Assembly (NCBI GenBank): GCA_964460075.1
Contig: CAYWPC010000026.1
Coordinates: forward strand, 1 to 26,714
Source: JAMBLL01 sp964460075
Lineage (GTDB): Bacteria > Actinomycetota > Acidimicrobiia > Spongiisociales > UBA5794
Reading direction: 5' to 3'
DNA length: 26,714 nucleotides
A program made the position numbers and the translations under genes. The stretch's first letter is position 1; each line of letters begins with the position of its first letter. The notes beneath the pieces are model-generated. The model was not told the origin of the DNA, made no database searches, and worked only from the letters and a program-made list of their open reading frames with translations. Positions 7,091 to 15,785 of the stretch are shown piece after piece.

Positions 7091-7813
7091 ATGACGATTG
7101 GCACCGTAGACGACAACGAGAGCAACGCCGAGAGTCTCGGTATGACGCCTGAGCAACGAAACGGCACGGGCGATTCGTCGGCGCCCGTTGAGGAAGCTGA
7201 CACACATCCATCTGCTCTCGAACAGTTGCGGGCGGAGAAACTGTCCCCGGATGTGGAAGCGTTGCGGTCAGCAGGCTTCCGCCTACTTCTCGAACACGGG
7301 AGACCTGTCAATCTCGATACGTGGACTGCGGCTGCAGGTGTCGAGCTCGGAACGCTCGAAGAGGCACTTGCGAGCGCCCAAGCGAAAGGGCGCGTCCAAC
7401 TCGATGCCGAGGGTCGCCTCGTCGGCATTGCTGGACTCACTGTGGAGCCCGGCCGGCACCGGATCGATATCGACGGGTCGATTCGATGGACATGGTGTGC
7501 TCTTGACGCTGTCGGTATTCTCGGTGCCATGGGGGTGTCGGGAACGGTGTACTCCACGGACCCCAGCACAGGCGAAGCGATCGAGATCAGGTTCACCAAT
7601 GGCGTACCGACCGACGACGCGGTGCTGTTCATCCTTGGCGGATATGACGGAGGAACGGCGGTCGATGCATGGTGCCCGATGGTCAATTTCTTCGGCACTT
7701 CCGACGCAGCCGAAGCGTGGGCGTCCCATGCAGGGCTTGAAGGAGACGTTGTTGCCTTGGCCGACGTTGCGAGCGATGCGGCATTGATGTGGCAGGCGGT
7801 CGTGATCCCGTGA
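7091..7813 (+). CDS. organomercurial lyase-like protein (MerB family)
   Basis: A 240-residue protein resembling alkylmercury lyase, which cleaves carbon-mercury bonds in the cytoplasm. Known MerB uses Cys96, Asp99 and Cys159. The matching residues are visible here as WCALD (Cys136, Asp139) and AWCPMVNFF (Cys195), followed by the family-like ending with AEAWASHAGLEG. An N-terminal helical region (about 40-115) fits the winged-helix-like MerB N-terminal domain. The ATG at 7091 was preferred over an in-frame TTG at 7043; a GAGAGAAG stretch sits upstream. No merA, merR, merT or merP lies in the window, so mercury resistance is not supported by context, and the protein could act on another thiol-reactive substrate. 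It is transcribed divergently from the aminotransferase operon. Confidence 0.82.
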   Translation: MTIGTVDDNESNAESLGMTPEQRNGTGDSSAPVEEADTHPSALEQLRAEKLSPDVEALRSAGFRLLLEHGRPVNLDTWTAAAGVELGTLEEALASAQAKGRVQLDAEGRLVGIAGLTVEPGRHRIDIDGSIRWTWCALDAVGILGAMGVSGTVYSTDPSTGEAIEIRFTNGVPTDDAVLFILGGYDGGTAVDAWCPMVNFFGTSDAAEAWASHAGLEGDVVALADVASDAALMWQAVVIP

Positions 7814-8110
7814 CGACTTAGGTGGGTCCACAGCTAGGCACGAACCGCCATGTAACGCGGATGCGTACGGATCGCAGAGGTGGATTTGATCCCTGTCGCA
7901 CAGACCGGAAACGACATCCAATCGTCGCCTGCACGTCCCAATGTCGGCAGCTTCTCGTACCATCAGGATGCCGGGTCGGCCCAAGCCGAAGTCAGGAGTG
8001 CAGGCGTTGATCGATCATCACCTAGGTCTTGCCATCATCGAGACGAAGCACAGCGTGACTGTGTGCACGTCGTGACTGGTCGGCAGGACCGTCAGCGTAG
8101 GAACGCTGCA
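7814..8110. other. intergenic stretch with only a doubtful 35-residue ORF
   Basis: No convincing gene is present in these 297 bases. An ATG at 7968 opens a 35-codon plus-strand frame ending at 8075 (beginning MPGRPKPKSG). It has no Shine-Dalgarno sequence and no recognised relatives, so I do not call it. An in-frame extension of the PAP2 gene from 7880 is also open but lacks PAP2 features. The PAP2 ribosome-binding site AGGA lies just upstream of 8103. Confidence 0.5.
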
Positions 8111-8770
8111 ATGCAACTTGTCAACCGTGTCGTTGCGCTGCGCATAGCTGTTGTGCTGTGGGTAGTTGGCGGCGCGGTCGCAGCGTTGTTGGCTATCTCG
8201 GTATCCGCGGACTGGGTGAAGGGTCTCGACGACACGGTGGGTTCCGCCGTTGTTGAGGTCGATGCTCTCGTAGCTCTTGGCAGAGCTTTCAATCTCGTTG
8301 GAAGCCTGAGAATCATGGCACCGGTCATGATCATCGTCGCGGTCTACCTCACGTGGAAGCGGCGGTGGATGGCACTCTCGTTCTGGGTCTCGGTTTCGGC
8401 CATCTCCCAGCTAGTTGTTTTCGGCATGAAGGCCTTGTACGCCCGCCCGCGACCACCGATTGCACTCGTTCACACGACCGGGTATTCGTTTCCATCCGGA
8501 CACGCCCTCACTGCTGCGGCCCTCGCCCTTGCCCTCGTCATGGTGATCTCTCCTCGATGGTCGCGACGCCGAGGGCCTTGGATTGTCGCTTCGACGTATG
8601 CAGTAGCGATGGCGTGGTCCCGGGTGTACGTGCAGGCTCACTGGCTGTCAGATGTGGTTGCCGGCGCCGCAATCGGTGCAGCTGTTGCGCTCAGCACCGC
8701 TGTGGTGGTCCAGGCAATCTGGGTGAGGCGAGTGCAGAGGGACGACGGGGTTGATGTATGGGTCGGTTGA
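8111..8770 (+). CDS. PAP2-family membrane phosphatase
   Basis: A 219-residue integral membrane phosphatase of the type 2 phosphatidic acid phosphatase family, which removes phosphate from lipid phosphates or polyprenyl pyrophosphates, usually on the outer face of the cytoplasmic membrane. All three motifs are intact: K-x6-RP at 107-115, PSGH at 128-131 and SR-x5-H-x3-D at 170-181 (His177, Asp181). About five to six hydrophobic segments are visible. The ATG at 8111 was chosen because TAGGAA lies about eight bases upstream and because the open region back to 7880 has no family similarity. The stop overlaps the start of the following alpha/beta hydrolase, so the two are translationally coupled. 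The natural substrate is unknown. Confidence 0.9.
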   Translation: MQLVNRVVALRIAVVLWVVGGAVAALLAISVSADWVKGLDDTVGSAVVEVDALVALGRAFNLVGSLRIMAPVMIIVAVYLTWKRRWMALSFWVSVSAISQLVVFGMKALYARPRPPIALVHTTGYSFPSGHALTAAALALALVMVISPRWSRRRGPWIVASTYAVAMAWSRVYVQAHWLSDVVAGAAIGAAVALSTAVVVQAIWVRRVQRDDGVDVWVG

Positions 8771-10773
8771 TGAACATCGGACGCCAAGGCGTCAAGTTCG
8801 CTGTTGTTGTGGCGAACCGCTTCAACCCTGTAACTGCTGATCCTGCGGCTCCTCTGCGGACAACAGCGATGGTTGACGCGTTCGGTCCATCCCTGATGCC
8901 GCGCAGTTCGCTTCACCAAGGAATGGCGGCAGGCCTGTCTGTGATCACTGCAAACCTCGTGGGTCGCGCCATAGACGTTGCGATTCGTCGTGTGGTTCCA
9001 GCTAGCTCCTCCTACCTCGTCCGATTCGGTGCGAGAGCAGTCGTGTCGTGTGCCGGGCTCGCCCTTGCGAGGATTCCCGAGTCGGACAGCGAAGCAACCT
9101 ACGTTTCGTCGGCTCGCACCGCAGGGAGCCTCGTGATGGCGGGCGGTGTCGGAGGCATGATCTACGAATCTGGCACCGAGTTGCGCACCCGATACCCGGC
9201 AGGTGGCTCGCTGCGTCCGATCGCCATCGGTCTCGGAGCTTTCGCTGGTGCGCTCGTGTACTCCGATCAGTTGCTCCACAAGCGACAGGGGATCATTAAG
9301 CGCTGGTCAGAGGACGACAAGCCGGCGTCGCTTCCTGGTTCGATAGCCATAGGTGCAGGCGTTGTCGGAGTTGGCCAGATCGTTGGGCGTGGCTACCTCG
9401 CATCGCGAACGTACAGCCAGGGATACTTCGGGGGTGACCCTCTGCGCGATCTGATTGGGCGTTCGATCAACACTTCATTGTGGGTCGGTGGTGCGATCGG
9501 ACTGTACTTCGCCTCAGTTGGCCTCGCCGCCCGTAGCAATGAGAGAATCGAGCCGGCATACCGAACACCGCCTGAGAGCGACTTCGTATCTGGTGGTCCG
9601 AGGAGTGGTTCTCCCTTCGACGAGCTGGGCTTACAGGGCCGCAGATACGTCACCGACGTCGTCACCCCCGACCTCATCGAAGCGGCTCTTGGCGAGCCAG
9701 CTGCTGCTCATCCGATTCGTGCGTACGTCGGGTACAACAGTGAGCCGCTCTATGCAACTGGACGCTCAGAGATGGCTCTCGACGAGCTGGCCCGCCTCGG
9801 CGCTTTCGATCGGAAATACCTGCTTCTCGTGGCACCGACCGGTACCGGCTGGGTGGACCAAACAATGATCGAGAGTGCCGAGATTCTCTCCCGTGGAGAC
9901 ATTGCAACATGCTGCATCCAATACGGTCGGACACCGAGCTTTCTTGCGATGCAGAAGGTTGCCCTCGGGCGTCAACAGTTCCGCCAGCTGCTCTGGGGAG
10001 TCAACCAGAGGCTGGCAGATCGTCCGAGGGAGAAGCGACCGACCGTGTTGGTGTTCGGTGAGAGCCTTGGTGCGTGGTCGAGCTCAGACGTGGTCATGCA
10101 TCGAGGTATCAAGGGGTTCGACCATTACGGGATTGATCGGGCACTGTGGTTCGGGTTGCCAGGTCTCGCCAAGTGGTCCAAGAACGGGATGCGGGACGGT
10201 TCGAGCAGCCTCGTGCCGGAAGGGGCGGTCGGTGCGTTCGACCGTTTTGATCAGTACGACGAGCTCACGAGCGAGCAAAAGGAGGCCATGCGAGCAGTCA
10301 TCGTCGACCATGACAACGACCCGATTGCTCAACTGTCGATCAGGCTCGCTGTCAAGGCACCGGTGTGGCTCAGATCCGCAGAGCGGGGTCGCAACGTGCC
10401 AGAGCAGATGCAGTGGACACCGTTGCTCACCTTCGTGCAAGTTTTGATCGACGCAATGAACGCCATGAGGGTCATCCCGGGCGAATTCAAGACGTTTGGA
10501 CACGACTACCGCGGTGACACGGCAGCATTCGTCGAGGGTGCCTACCAGTTTCCTCCGGTAAGCAGCGAACAACTCGTCAACGTCCATGATGCTTTGATCG
10601 ATCTCGAACTCGAACGGGCTGAGCGCATGATGCAGACCCATGAGCCTGAGGGACCGGGTGGCGAAACATGCCCCAAGCGGACGAAGGGCCCGAAGTATCT
10701 GCGGTATCGACGTCCCAGGGATGACGGCGCAATCTCCGCCGCCCCATGCGCCGACGAGGGTGACTGCCAGTAG
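8758..10773 (+). CDS. membrane-anchored alpha/beta-hydrolase family protein
   Basis: A 671-residue protein resembling the actinobacterial two-part family pairing an N-terminal multi-span membrane domain (about 10-260, several hydrophobic helices) with a C-terminal alpha/beta-hydrolase domain (about 280-620; PF15420 plus PF10081 type). The nucleophile elbow is GESLG at 434-438 with Ser436. VDHDND and FGHDYRGD are candidate acid and histidine regions. The charged tail after about 625 is unlike the core. Two starts are possible: ATG 8758, overlapping the PAP2 gene by 13 bases, or ATG 8770, which forms a TGATG overlap with its stop. Coupling to a PAP2 phosphatase suggests work on a lipid or envelope precursor (esterase or acyl transfer), which is inference. 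Homologues are largely uncharacterised. Confidence 0.85.
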   Translation: MGRLMNIGRQGVKFAVVVANRFNPVTADPAAPLRTTAMVDAFGPSLMPRSSLHQGMAAGLSVITANLVGRAIDVAIRRVVPASSSYLVRFGARAVVSCAGLALARIPESDSEATYVSSARTAGSLVMAGGVGGMIYESGTELRTRYPAGGSLRPIAIGLGAFAGALVYSDQLLHKRQGIIKRWSEDDKPASLPGSIAIGAGVVGVGQIVGRGYLASRTYSQGYFGGDPLRDLIGRSINTSLWVGGAIGLYFASVGLAARSNERIEPAYRTPPESDFVSGGPRSGSPFDELGLQGRRYVTDVVTPDLIEAALGEPAAAHPIRAYVGYNSEPLYATGRSEMALDELARLGAFDRKYLLLVAPTGTGWVDQTMIESAEILSRGDIATCCIQYGRTPSFLAMQKVALGRQQFRQLLWGVNQRLADRPREKRPTVLVFGESLGAWSSSDVVMHRGIKGFDHYGIDRALWFGLPGLAKWSKNGMRDGSSSLVPEGAVGAFDRFDQYDELTSEQKEAMRAVIVDHDNDPIAQLSIRLAVKAPVWLRSAERGRNVPEQMQWTPLLTFVQVLIDAMNAMRVIPGEFKTFGHDYRGDTAAFVEGAYQFPPVSSEQLVNVHDALIDLELERAERMMQTHEPEGPGGETCPKRTKGPKYLRYRRPRDDGAISAAPCADEGDCQ

Positions 10774-10833
10774 GCGAAGGGTTGCTCTGACCTCCCGCGT
10801 TTAGTGAAGGCAGGAAAGGTGCTTGGAGTCCCA

Positions 10834-11859
10834 CTACGGCCAGTCCAAGATCACCTTGCCACACTCACCTGAGCGCATCACATCGAAGGCGTCGTTGAAC
10901 TTGTCCGCTGGAAAGTGGTGGGTGATCACCGGCGACACATCCAGGCCGGTCTGAAGCATTGCAAGCATCTTGTACCACGTCTCGAACATGCGTCTTCCAT
11001 AGATGCCCTGGAGTGTGAGGCCTTTGAAGACGATGTCGTTCCAGTCGATCGGTGCCTGACTGGGTGGGATGCCCAACAGGGCGATGCCACCACCGTTGTC
11101 CATGTGGGATATGATGTCGTGGAGGGCGGCAGGTTGACCGGACATTTCAAGGCCGACGTCGAAGCCCTCCTTCATCTTGAGCTCCGCCATTGCGGCGTCG
11201 ATCGTATGTTTTGTTACGTTGAGTTCCCGATCCGCCCCCATCGTTCGTGCCAGGTCGAGCCGATACTCGCTGACATCGGTGACTACGACGTATCGCGCTC
11301 CTACATGGCGAGCGACGGCGACAGCCATCATGCCGATAGGGCCCGCTCCCGTGATCAGGACATCCTCACCGACGAGGTCGAAGTGGAGTGCTGTGTGGAC
11401 GGCATTCCCAAGGGGATCGAGGATCGCAGCGATGTCATCAGATACGTTGTCTGGGATTGGCTGGACGTTCGAGCCAGGTATGGCTAGGTACTCGGCGAAC
11501 GCGCCTGACCGGTTGACGCCGACGCCAATGGTGTTGATGCACAGATGTCGACGACCTGCCTGGCAGTTTCTGCAGCGGCCGCACACGATGTGGCCTTCAC
11601 CGGACACGCGTTGCCCGATACTGAGGCCCTCCACTTCGGAGCCAATGCTCGAAATAGTTCCAACATATTCGTGGCCGATCGCCATGGGAGTGGGGATGGT
11701 TGCCTGCGCCCACTCGTCCCAGGCGACGATGTGTAGGTCCGTGCCACATATCGATGTCTTGGTGATCTTGATCAGCACGTCGTTGGGTCCAACCGTCGGC
11801 TTGTCGACGCTCTGGAGCCAGATGCCAGGCTCAGGATTGGCCTTGACGAGTGCTCGCAT
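10834..11859 (-). CDS. tdh: L-threonine 3-dehydrogenase
   Basis: A 341-residue zinc-dependent medium-chain dehydrogenase that oxidises L-threonine with NAD+ to 2-amino-3-ketobutyrate. Catalytic zinc ligands are in SICGTD (Cys38) and GHE (His63, Glu64). The structural zinc site has Cys93, Cys96, Cys99 and Cys107. The Rossmann motif GAGPIG is at 171-176 and Asp194-Val195 falls where NAD specificity is set. Length and order match Tdh closely. Its ATG overlaps the kbl stop by one base (TGATG), so the two form the classic kbl-tdh operon in which Kbl consumes the unstable Tdh product. The downstream gene is convergent and no clear terminator is seen in the 60-base gap. Confidence 0.96.
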   Translation of the reverse strand: MRALVKANPEPGIWLQSVDKPTVGPNDVLIKITKTSICGTDLHIVAWDEWAQATIPTPMAIGHEYVGTISSIGSEVEGLSIGQRVSGEGHIVCGRCRNCQAGRRHLCINTIGVGVNRSGAFAEYLAIPGSNVQPIPDNVSDDIAAILDPLGNAVHTALHFDLVGEDVLITGAGPIGMMAVAVARHVGARYVVVTDVSEYRLDLARTMGADRELNVTKHTIDAAMAELKMKEGFDVGLEMSGQPAALHDIISHMDNGGGIALLGIPPSQAPIDWNDIVFKGLTLQGIYGRRMFETWYKMLAMLQTGLDVSPVITHHFPADKFNDAFDVMRSGECGKVILDWP

Positions 11860-13049
11860 CAGGTGATCACTCCGAGATGTCTGCCAACACTCTCGAAGGC
11901 TGCGATTGCCATGTCGACGTGTTCGGGTGTGTGAGCGGCAGACATCTGTGTACGAATACGGGCTGCTCCCTTCGGGACGACAGGGAAGGAGAACCCGACT
12001 ACGTAGATGCCTTCTTCGAGGAGCAGGTCTGCCATTGAGCTTGCAAGCGCTGCGTCACCGAGCATGACGGGGATGATTGGATGGTCGGCACCGCTGAGGA
12101 CGAACCCAGCCGCCTCCATACCGGAACGGAAACGTTGAGCGTTGGCTACCAGACGATCTCTCAAGTCGCCAGATTCTTTCAAGAGTCCGAGTGCGGTGAG
12201 CGTGGAGGCAGCAATCATGGGGGCGAGGCTGTTCGAGAAGAGGTATGGCCTGGATCGTTGGCGAAGCCAGCCGATGAGTTCCTTGGCACCAGACGTGTAC
12301 CCCCCAGAGGCGCCACCGAGTGCCTTGCCAAGCGTCCCCGTGACGATGTCGACACGGTCGGCGACACCCCAGTAGTTAGGTGTCCCACCGCCGTTCGGGC
12401 CCACGAAACCCACGGCGTGAGAGTCGTCGACCATCACCATGGCATCGTGTTGTGTTGCCAGGTCACATATTGCAGGCAGGTTCGCAATGGTCCCGTCCAT
12501 GGAGAACACACCGTCGGTTGCGATCATCTTGAAGCGTGCGTCTTTTGCCTCTACGAGCTGGGAGGCCAGGTCGCTCATGTCGTTGTTGGCGTAGCGAAAT
12601 CGCCGTGCCTTGCACAGTCGGATCCCATCGATAATGGATGCGTGGTTGAGTGCATCAGAGATGACGGCGTCCTCCTCGCCGAGAACGGTCTCGAAGAGGC
12701 CACCGTTGGCATCCCAGCATGACGAATAAAGGATTGTGTCCTCGGTCTCGAGGAACGCACTGATCTCGGCCTCGAGTTGTTGATGCACTCTCTGAGTTCC
12801 ACAAATGAATCGCACAGATGCCATGCCGTATCCGTATGTCTCGACGGCGTCCTTCGCTGCATCGATCAGTGTTGAGCTGTTTGCAAGCCCCAAGTAGTTG
12901 TTTGCGCAGAAGTTCACGACCTCCGCGCCGTTGCCGAGGGTGATGACGGCGCTCTGGGGAGACGTGATGACTCGCTCGGACTTGAAGAGGCCAGCGCCGT
13001 GGAGCTCTTCGATCTGGTTGTGCAGGTGTTCGAGGAATTGTGTGTTCAT
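11859..13049 (-). CDS. kbl: glycine C-acetyltransferase (2-amino-3-ketobutyrate CoA ligase)
   Basis: A 396-residue fold-type I PLP enzyme of the alpha-oxoamine synthase family. It converts 2-amino-3-ketobutyrate plus CoA to glycine and acetyl-CoA. Visible features are NNYLGLA (50-56), FICGTQ with the family His89, NHASIIDG (135-142), the DDSHAVGFVG cofactor region (208-217) and the Schiff-base lysine in TGTLGKALGG (Lys242). A strong Shine-Dalgarno GGAGGT precedes the ATG. It is first in a two-gene operon with tdh, which distinguishes it from paralogous 8-amino-7-oxononanoate or 5-aminolevulinate synthases. Confidence 0.96.
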   Translation of the reverse strand: MNTQFLEHLHNQIEELHGAGLFKSERVITSPQSAVITLGNGAEVVNFCANNYLGLANSSTLIDAAKDAVETYGYGMASVRFICGTQRVHQQLEAEISAFLETEDTILYSSCWDANGGLFETVLGEEDAVISDALNHASIIDGIRLCKARRFRYANNDMSDLASQLVEAKDARFKMIATDGVFSMDGTIANLPAICDLATQHDAMVMVDDSHAVGFVGPNGGGTPNYWGVADRVDIVTGTLGKALGGASGGYTSGAKELIGWLRQRSRPYLFSNSLAPMIAASTLTALGLLKESGDLRDRLVANAQRFRSGMEAAGFVLSGADHPIIPVMLGDAALASSMADLLLEEGIYVVGFSFPVVPKGAARIRTQMSAAHTPEHVDMAIAAFESVGRHLGVIT

Positions 13050-13052
13050 GGC

Positions 13053-13058
13053 ACCTCC
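13053..13058 (-). promoter_or_regulatory. strong Shine-Dalgarno site of kbl
   Basis: GGAGGT on the minus strand precedes the kbl ATG (13049) by three bases, or four from the GGAGG core. It stands out because many other starts in the window lack such a site. Confidence 0.75.
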
Positions 13059-13143
13059 GCTGGCAGTCTATTGCGTGCGTAGCGGCGCCAGGCGGGTCGA
13101 AGGTACGCCATGTTGCGGCAGGTCGTGATGTATTTGATGTGTG

Positions 13144-13160
13144 CCTTCGACGGGCGAAGG
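13144..13160 (-). terminator. hairpin downstream of the MFS transporter gene
   Basis: CCTTCG and CGAAGG form a perfect 6-bp stem with a 5-base loop, 40 bases past the MFS stop and before kbl. There is no T-run, so the terminator role is tentative. Confidence 0.3.
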
Positions 13161-13199
13161 TGTCGCGATGCGGCTGTTCCTGTTGCCACACCGCCATGG

Positions 13200-14342
13200 T
13201 CAATGGTCGTTGGATCTTTGATCGATTGTCCTGGGATCCGTTGGCGGGAGCATCTCGCGACCCTGCTTGATGCCGACGACCGTAAGACCGGATGTGGCGA
13301 TTCCGATACCGCAGACGATCGAGAGTGCAGCGAGTGCGTTGGCATCAACGAAGTAGCCGCCCATCGCGGGTCCGAAGGCCCGTCCGAGGGCCATCAGGCC
13401 TTGTCCGTCACCAGCGCGTTCTGACGGTTCAAGCGAACGGTCGACAAGCATTTGCAGAATACCTGGAACAGCCATCCAGAAGGCGAAGCCCCACCACGCC
13501 ATCCCGATGAAGAACAGGGCAGTAGGGCCGACGACCGTGGCGACTGCAGCCGGCCCAATCGTGAGCATGAACCAGCCAGGGATCTTGTGTCTGACGGACA
13601 TGCGGGCTCCGAGCAGGCCACCAGCAGCATTCAAGGAGAAAGCTAGGGACGTGGCAAGGGGGGAGAGACCGTGAAGATCCCTAGCCACGACAGCCTGGTT
13701 GATGAACAGCGCAGATCCGAAAAACGTCAGCGCACCGAGAGCGACGAGAAGGACACGGTTCGACCGTGACCCGCTGATGACGCCCCGGGCGCGCTTTCTA
13801 CCGGTCACGGGTGCGAAGAACACCACAGCAGGAATGCTCGCAACTGCGAGTACCGCGTAGACGGCCTGGTCACCCTTCGAGGCTGCTATCGCCATCAGTG
13901 GTGCAGCGACGAGCGCGACAAGCGGTCCGGTCGCGGCGACCGCTGCCATGGAGCGCTTTCGCTTCATAGCGTTGGTCCACGCTATCCAGGTCATCGCGCC
14001 GGAAGCCACGCCAGCCAGAAGCCGGAGCGAGACAAGCAGCGGGTACCAGTTGGGCAGAACGCTGGCAATGTTCACGACGAGAAGCGCCACGGCTGCTAGT
14101 CGGAGAAGGCGACCGGAAGGGCGGAAGAGTCGGGGGAGCACGAAGTTCGCTGCGGCGAACGTGCCTACCTGGGCGATCGATATAGCGCCAACCGCTCCCT
14201 CTGAGACAGCGTACCTTTCGGCGATCGCGGAGATCAAGAACGGTGTGGCGGCGAACATCATCGTTACCGCGCCGGTGGCGGCGATCAATGCAAGCGGGGC
14301 ACCTGAGCGTCCGCCATAGGCGATTCGAGTAGGGGTCTGCAC
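13200..14342 (-). CDS. major facilitator superfamily transporter
   Basis: A 380-residue integral membrane protein with about eleven to twelve hydrophobic segments in two halves separated by a basic stretch around residues 180-195 (TGRKRARG). This is the general plan of MFS drug or metabolite transporters. The loop after helix 2 carries LPRLFRPSGRLLR, a loose match to the MFS motif A region. The start is GTG at 14342, with GATACT eight bases upstream and no Shine-Dalgarno sequence. The C-terminus is a short polar tail. It is downstream of the beta-propeller lipoprotein gene on the same strand by 84 bases, so co-transcription is possible. The substrate cannot be inferred. Confidence 0.85.
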   Translation of the reverse strand: MQTPTRIAYGGRSGAPLALIAATGAVTMMFAATPFLISAIAERYAVSEGAVGAISIAQVGTFAAANFVLPRLFRPSGRLLRLAAVALLVVNIASVLPNWYPLLVSLRLLAGVASGAMTWIAWTNAMKRKRSMAAVAATGPLVALVAAPLMAIAASKGDQAVYAVLAVASIPAVVFFAPVTGRKRARGVISGSRSNRVLLVALGALTFFGSALFINQAVVARDLHGLSPLATSLAFSLNAAGGLLGARMSVRHKIPGWFMLTIGPAAVATVVGPTALFFIGMAWWGFAFWMAVPGILQMLVDRSLEPSERAGDGQGLMALGRAFGPAMGGYFVDANALAALSIVCGIGIATSGLTVVGIKQGREMLPPTDPRTIDQRSNDH

Positions 14343-14350
14343 GGTGGCGA

Positions 14351-14356
14351 AGTATC
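14351..14356 (-). promoter_or_regulatory. candidate -10 box for the MFS gene
   Basis: GATACT on the minus strand, eight bases before the GTG start at 14342. It is identical to the candidate box before the aminotransferase operon. Confidence 0.35.
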
Positions 14357-14426
14357 GCAGGGTGCCACGACCTCTTCACGATCACCGAACACGGATTGCA
14401 CGCAGCAGCCGCGAGCGGATCACTAC

Positions 14427-15602
14427 CTAGGGAGCCCAGGCGACCCAGACTCCGCCCGCAATGTCTCGCGGGGAGGGCTCGTCGAGCTGCTGTACGAAGA
14501 TACGCGGCTCACCTTCGACGAGCGCCGGATACGCGAACGCGGATCCATCTGGTGACCAGAGAGAAACTGATTGTGCGTACTGGTCGAAGAACGGCACGAA
14601 GGTTTGGAACCAGAACGGATCCGGTGCGAACGGTTCGAAGTCGATGACATCCTCGTCCTCCCAGACATGCCAAACAAGGGCTGGATTGGGGTCGCTGACG
14701 ATGGTCGCGTAGAGAAGTCGCGATCCGCTAGCGTCCCACTGATACACGGGACTAGGACTCGATGTGACCGTCGTGAGTGACCCAGTGTTCAGGTCGACGA
14801 TGGTGAGCGTCCTTGCTGGGATTGTCGGGATGGACTGCGCTACGGCCTGCACGCCGTTGCTGTTCGGGTTCGCTCCGGTCCGAATCGCTACGTTGCTACC
14901 CGCGCCGACGAACCGCGCGCCGCCTTGCACGACGCCGAGGTCGGCGAACGTCGACCCGTCCCAGATAGAGAGAACGTTCGCCGTGCCGGCACGACGGAGC
15001 GTGACGAGACCACTGTCGAGCCACACGGGCGCTTGGTACGGTCCGGTTGACTCGACAACGGTCGTGACGCCGCTATCTCTGACATCTAGGCGCTCACCGC
15101 CCACATGTGTGGCGAGTCGGCGGCCGGTAGGGTCCCACGACATGTAGAACGGCGATTCGTTTCCCGCTGCGTCCACAGACCCCGATCCTGACACGACCTC
15201 AGCCACCAGACCCCCGGCAATGTCACCACTTCGCAGGGACACGACCCGCGTCGATCCGTCGTCCGGCGATGCCAGGTAGTAGAACGGGGGCGTGGCGAAC
15301 TCGACGCTCCACACCTCTTCACCTCCGAGGCGTGTCGCTGTTAGGCGATTGTCGCCGGGGCCTGCCTGGGCGTGAACGACCACATCAGATGACGCCCAGA
15401 TGGGCTGCACATACCGGATGTCGGGGGGAGGGTCATACCGCTCGACGACATCACCGTCCTGATCGACGATGACCACTGCGTTGTCTTGGTCGAGTATCGC
15501 CAGCGTCGACGCGCCCGACCGGCTCTCGGTCGAAGTGGCGGTGCAGGCGACAGCGACGATCGAGAGAGCAGCGATGAGACCTGCGACGCGACGTTGCTTC
15601 AT
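14427..15602 (-). CDS. beta-propeller-like secreted lipoprotein
   Basis: A 391-residue predicted lipoprotein. The N-terminus has basic residues, a hydrophobic stretch and a lipobox-like AVAC with Cys20, so it is probably anchored on the outer face of the cytoplasmic membrane. The mature part is rich in short repeated beta-strand patterns such as SPDDGSTRVVSL, SWDPTGRRLATH, QWDASGSRLLYA and SPDGSAFAYP. These recur roughly every 40-60 residues like blades of a TolB/WD40-type propeller. No catalytic motif is visible. It is transcribed away from the epimerase gene and toward the MFS gene. The likely role is binding or scaffolding at the envelope; no specific function can be given. Confidence 0.8.
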   Translation of the reverse strand: MKQRRVAGLIAALSIVAVACTATSTESRSGASTLAILDQDNAVVIVDQDGDVVERYDPPPDIRYVQPIWASSDVVVHAQAGPGDNRLTATRLGGEEVWSVEFATPPFYYLASPDDGSTRVVSLRSGDIAGGLVAEVVSGSGSVDAAGNESPFYMSWDPTGRRLATHVGGERLDVRDSGVTTVVESTGPYQAPVWLDSGLVTLRRAGTANVLSIWDGSTFADLGVVQGGARFVGAGSNVAIRTGANPNSNGVQAVAQSIPTIPARTLTIVDLNTGSLTTVTSSPSPVYQWDASGSRLLYATIVSDPNPALVWHVWEDEDVIDFEPFAPDPFWFQTFVPFFDQYAQSVSLWSPDGSAFAYPALVEGEPRIFVQQLDEPSPRDIAGGVWVAWAP

Positions 15603-15772
15603 GTAGGTGAACTACGCACCGTCCGAGCGTTGTGTTCCCGATAGTTTCGATGAGCGGGGCCACCGTCACGGTCACAGTGCGCCAACGCGGTGCGATGATG
15701 GTGAAGGTGCCGCGCGGTGATGCAGTGCTGGATCGGGTAGTGGCGCGACGAGATGCGGGACCCACCAGCGGG

Positions 15773-15778
15773 TATCGT
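15773..15778 (+). promoter_or_regulatory. candidate -10 box for the epimerase-like gene
   Basis: TATCGT lies seven bases before an in-frame GTG at 15786. This is the expected geometry for leaderless transcription and is the reason for choosing that start. Confidence 0.4.
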
Positions 15779-15785
15779 TGGAACC

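Noticed and set aside
7018..7698. 226-residue minus-strand ORF
   Set aside because: Antisense to the MerB-like gene, which carries recognisable catalytic motifs; Ser/Pro/Arg-rich without any.
7880..8110. N-terminal extension of the PAP2 gene
   Set aside because: The extension is hydrophilic with no family similarity, and a ribosome-binding site directly precedes ATG 8111.
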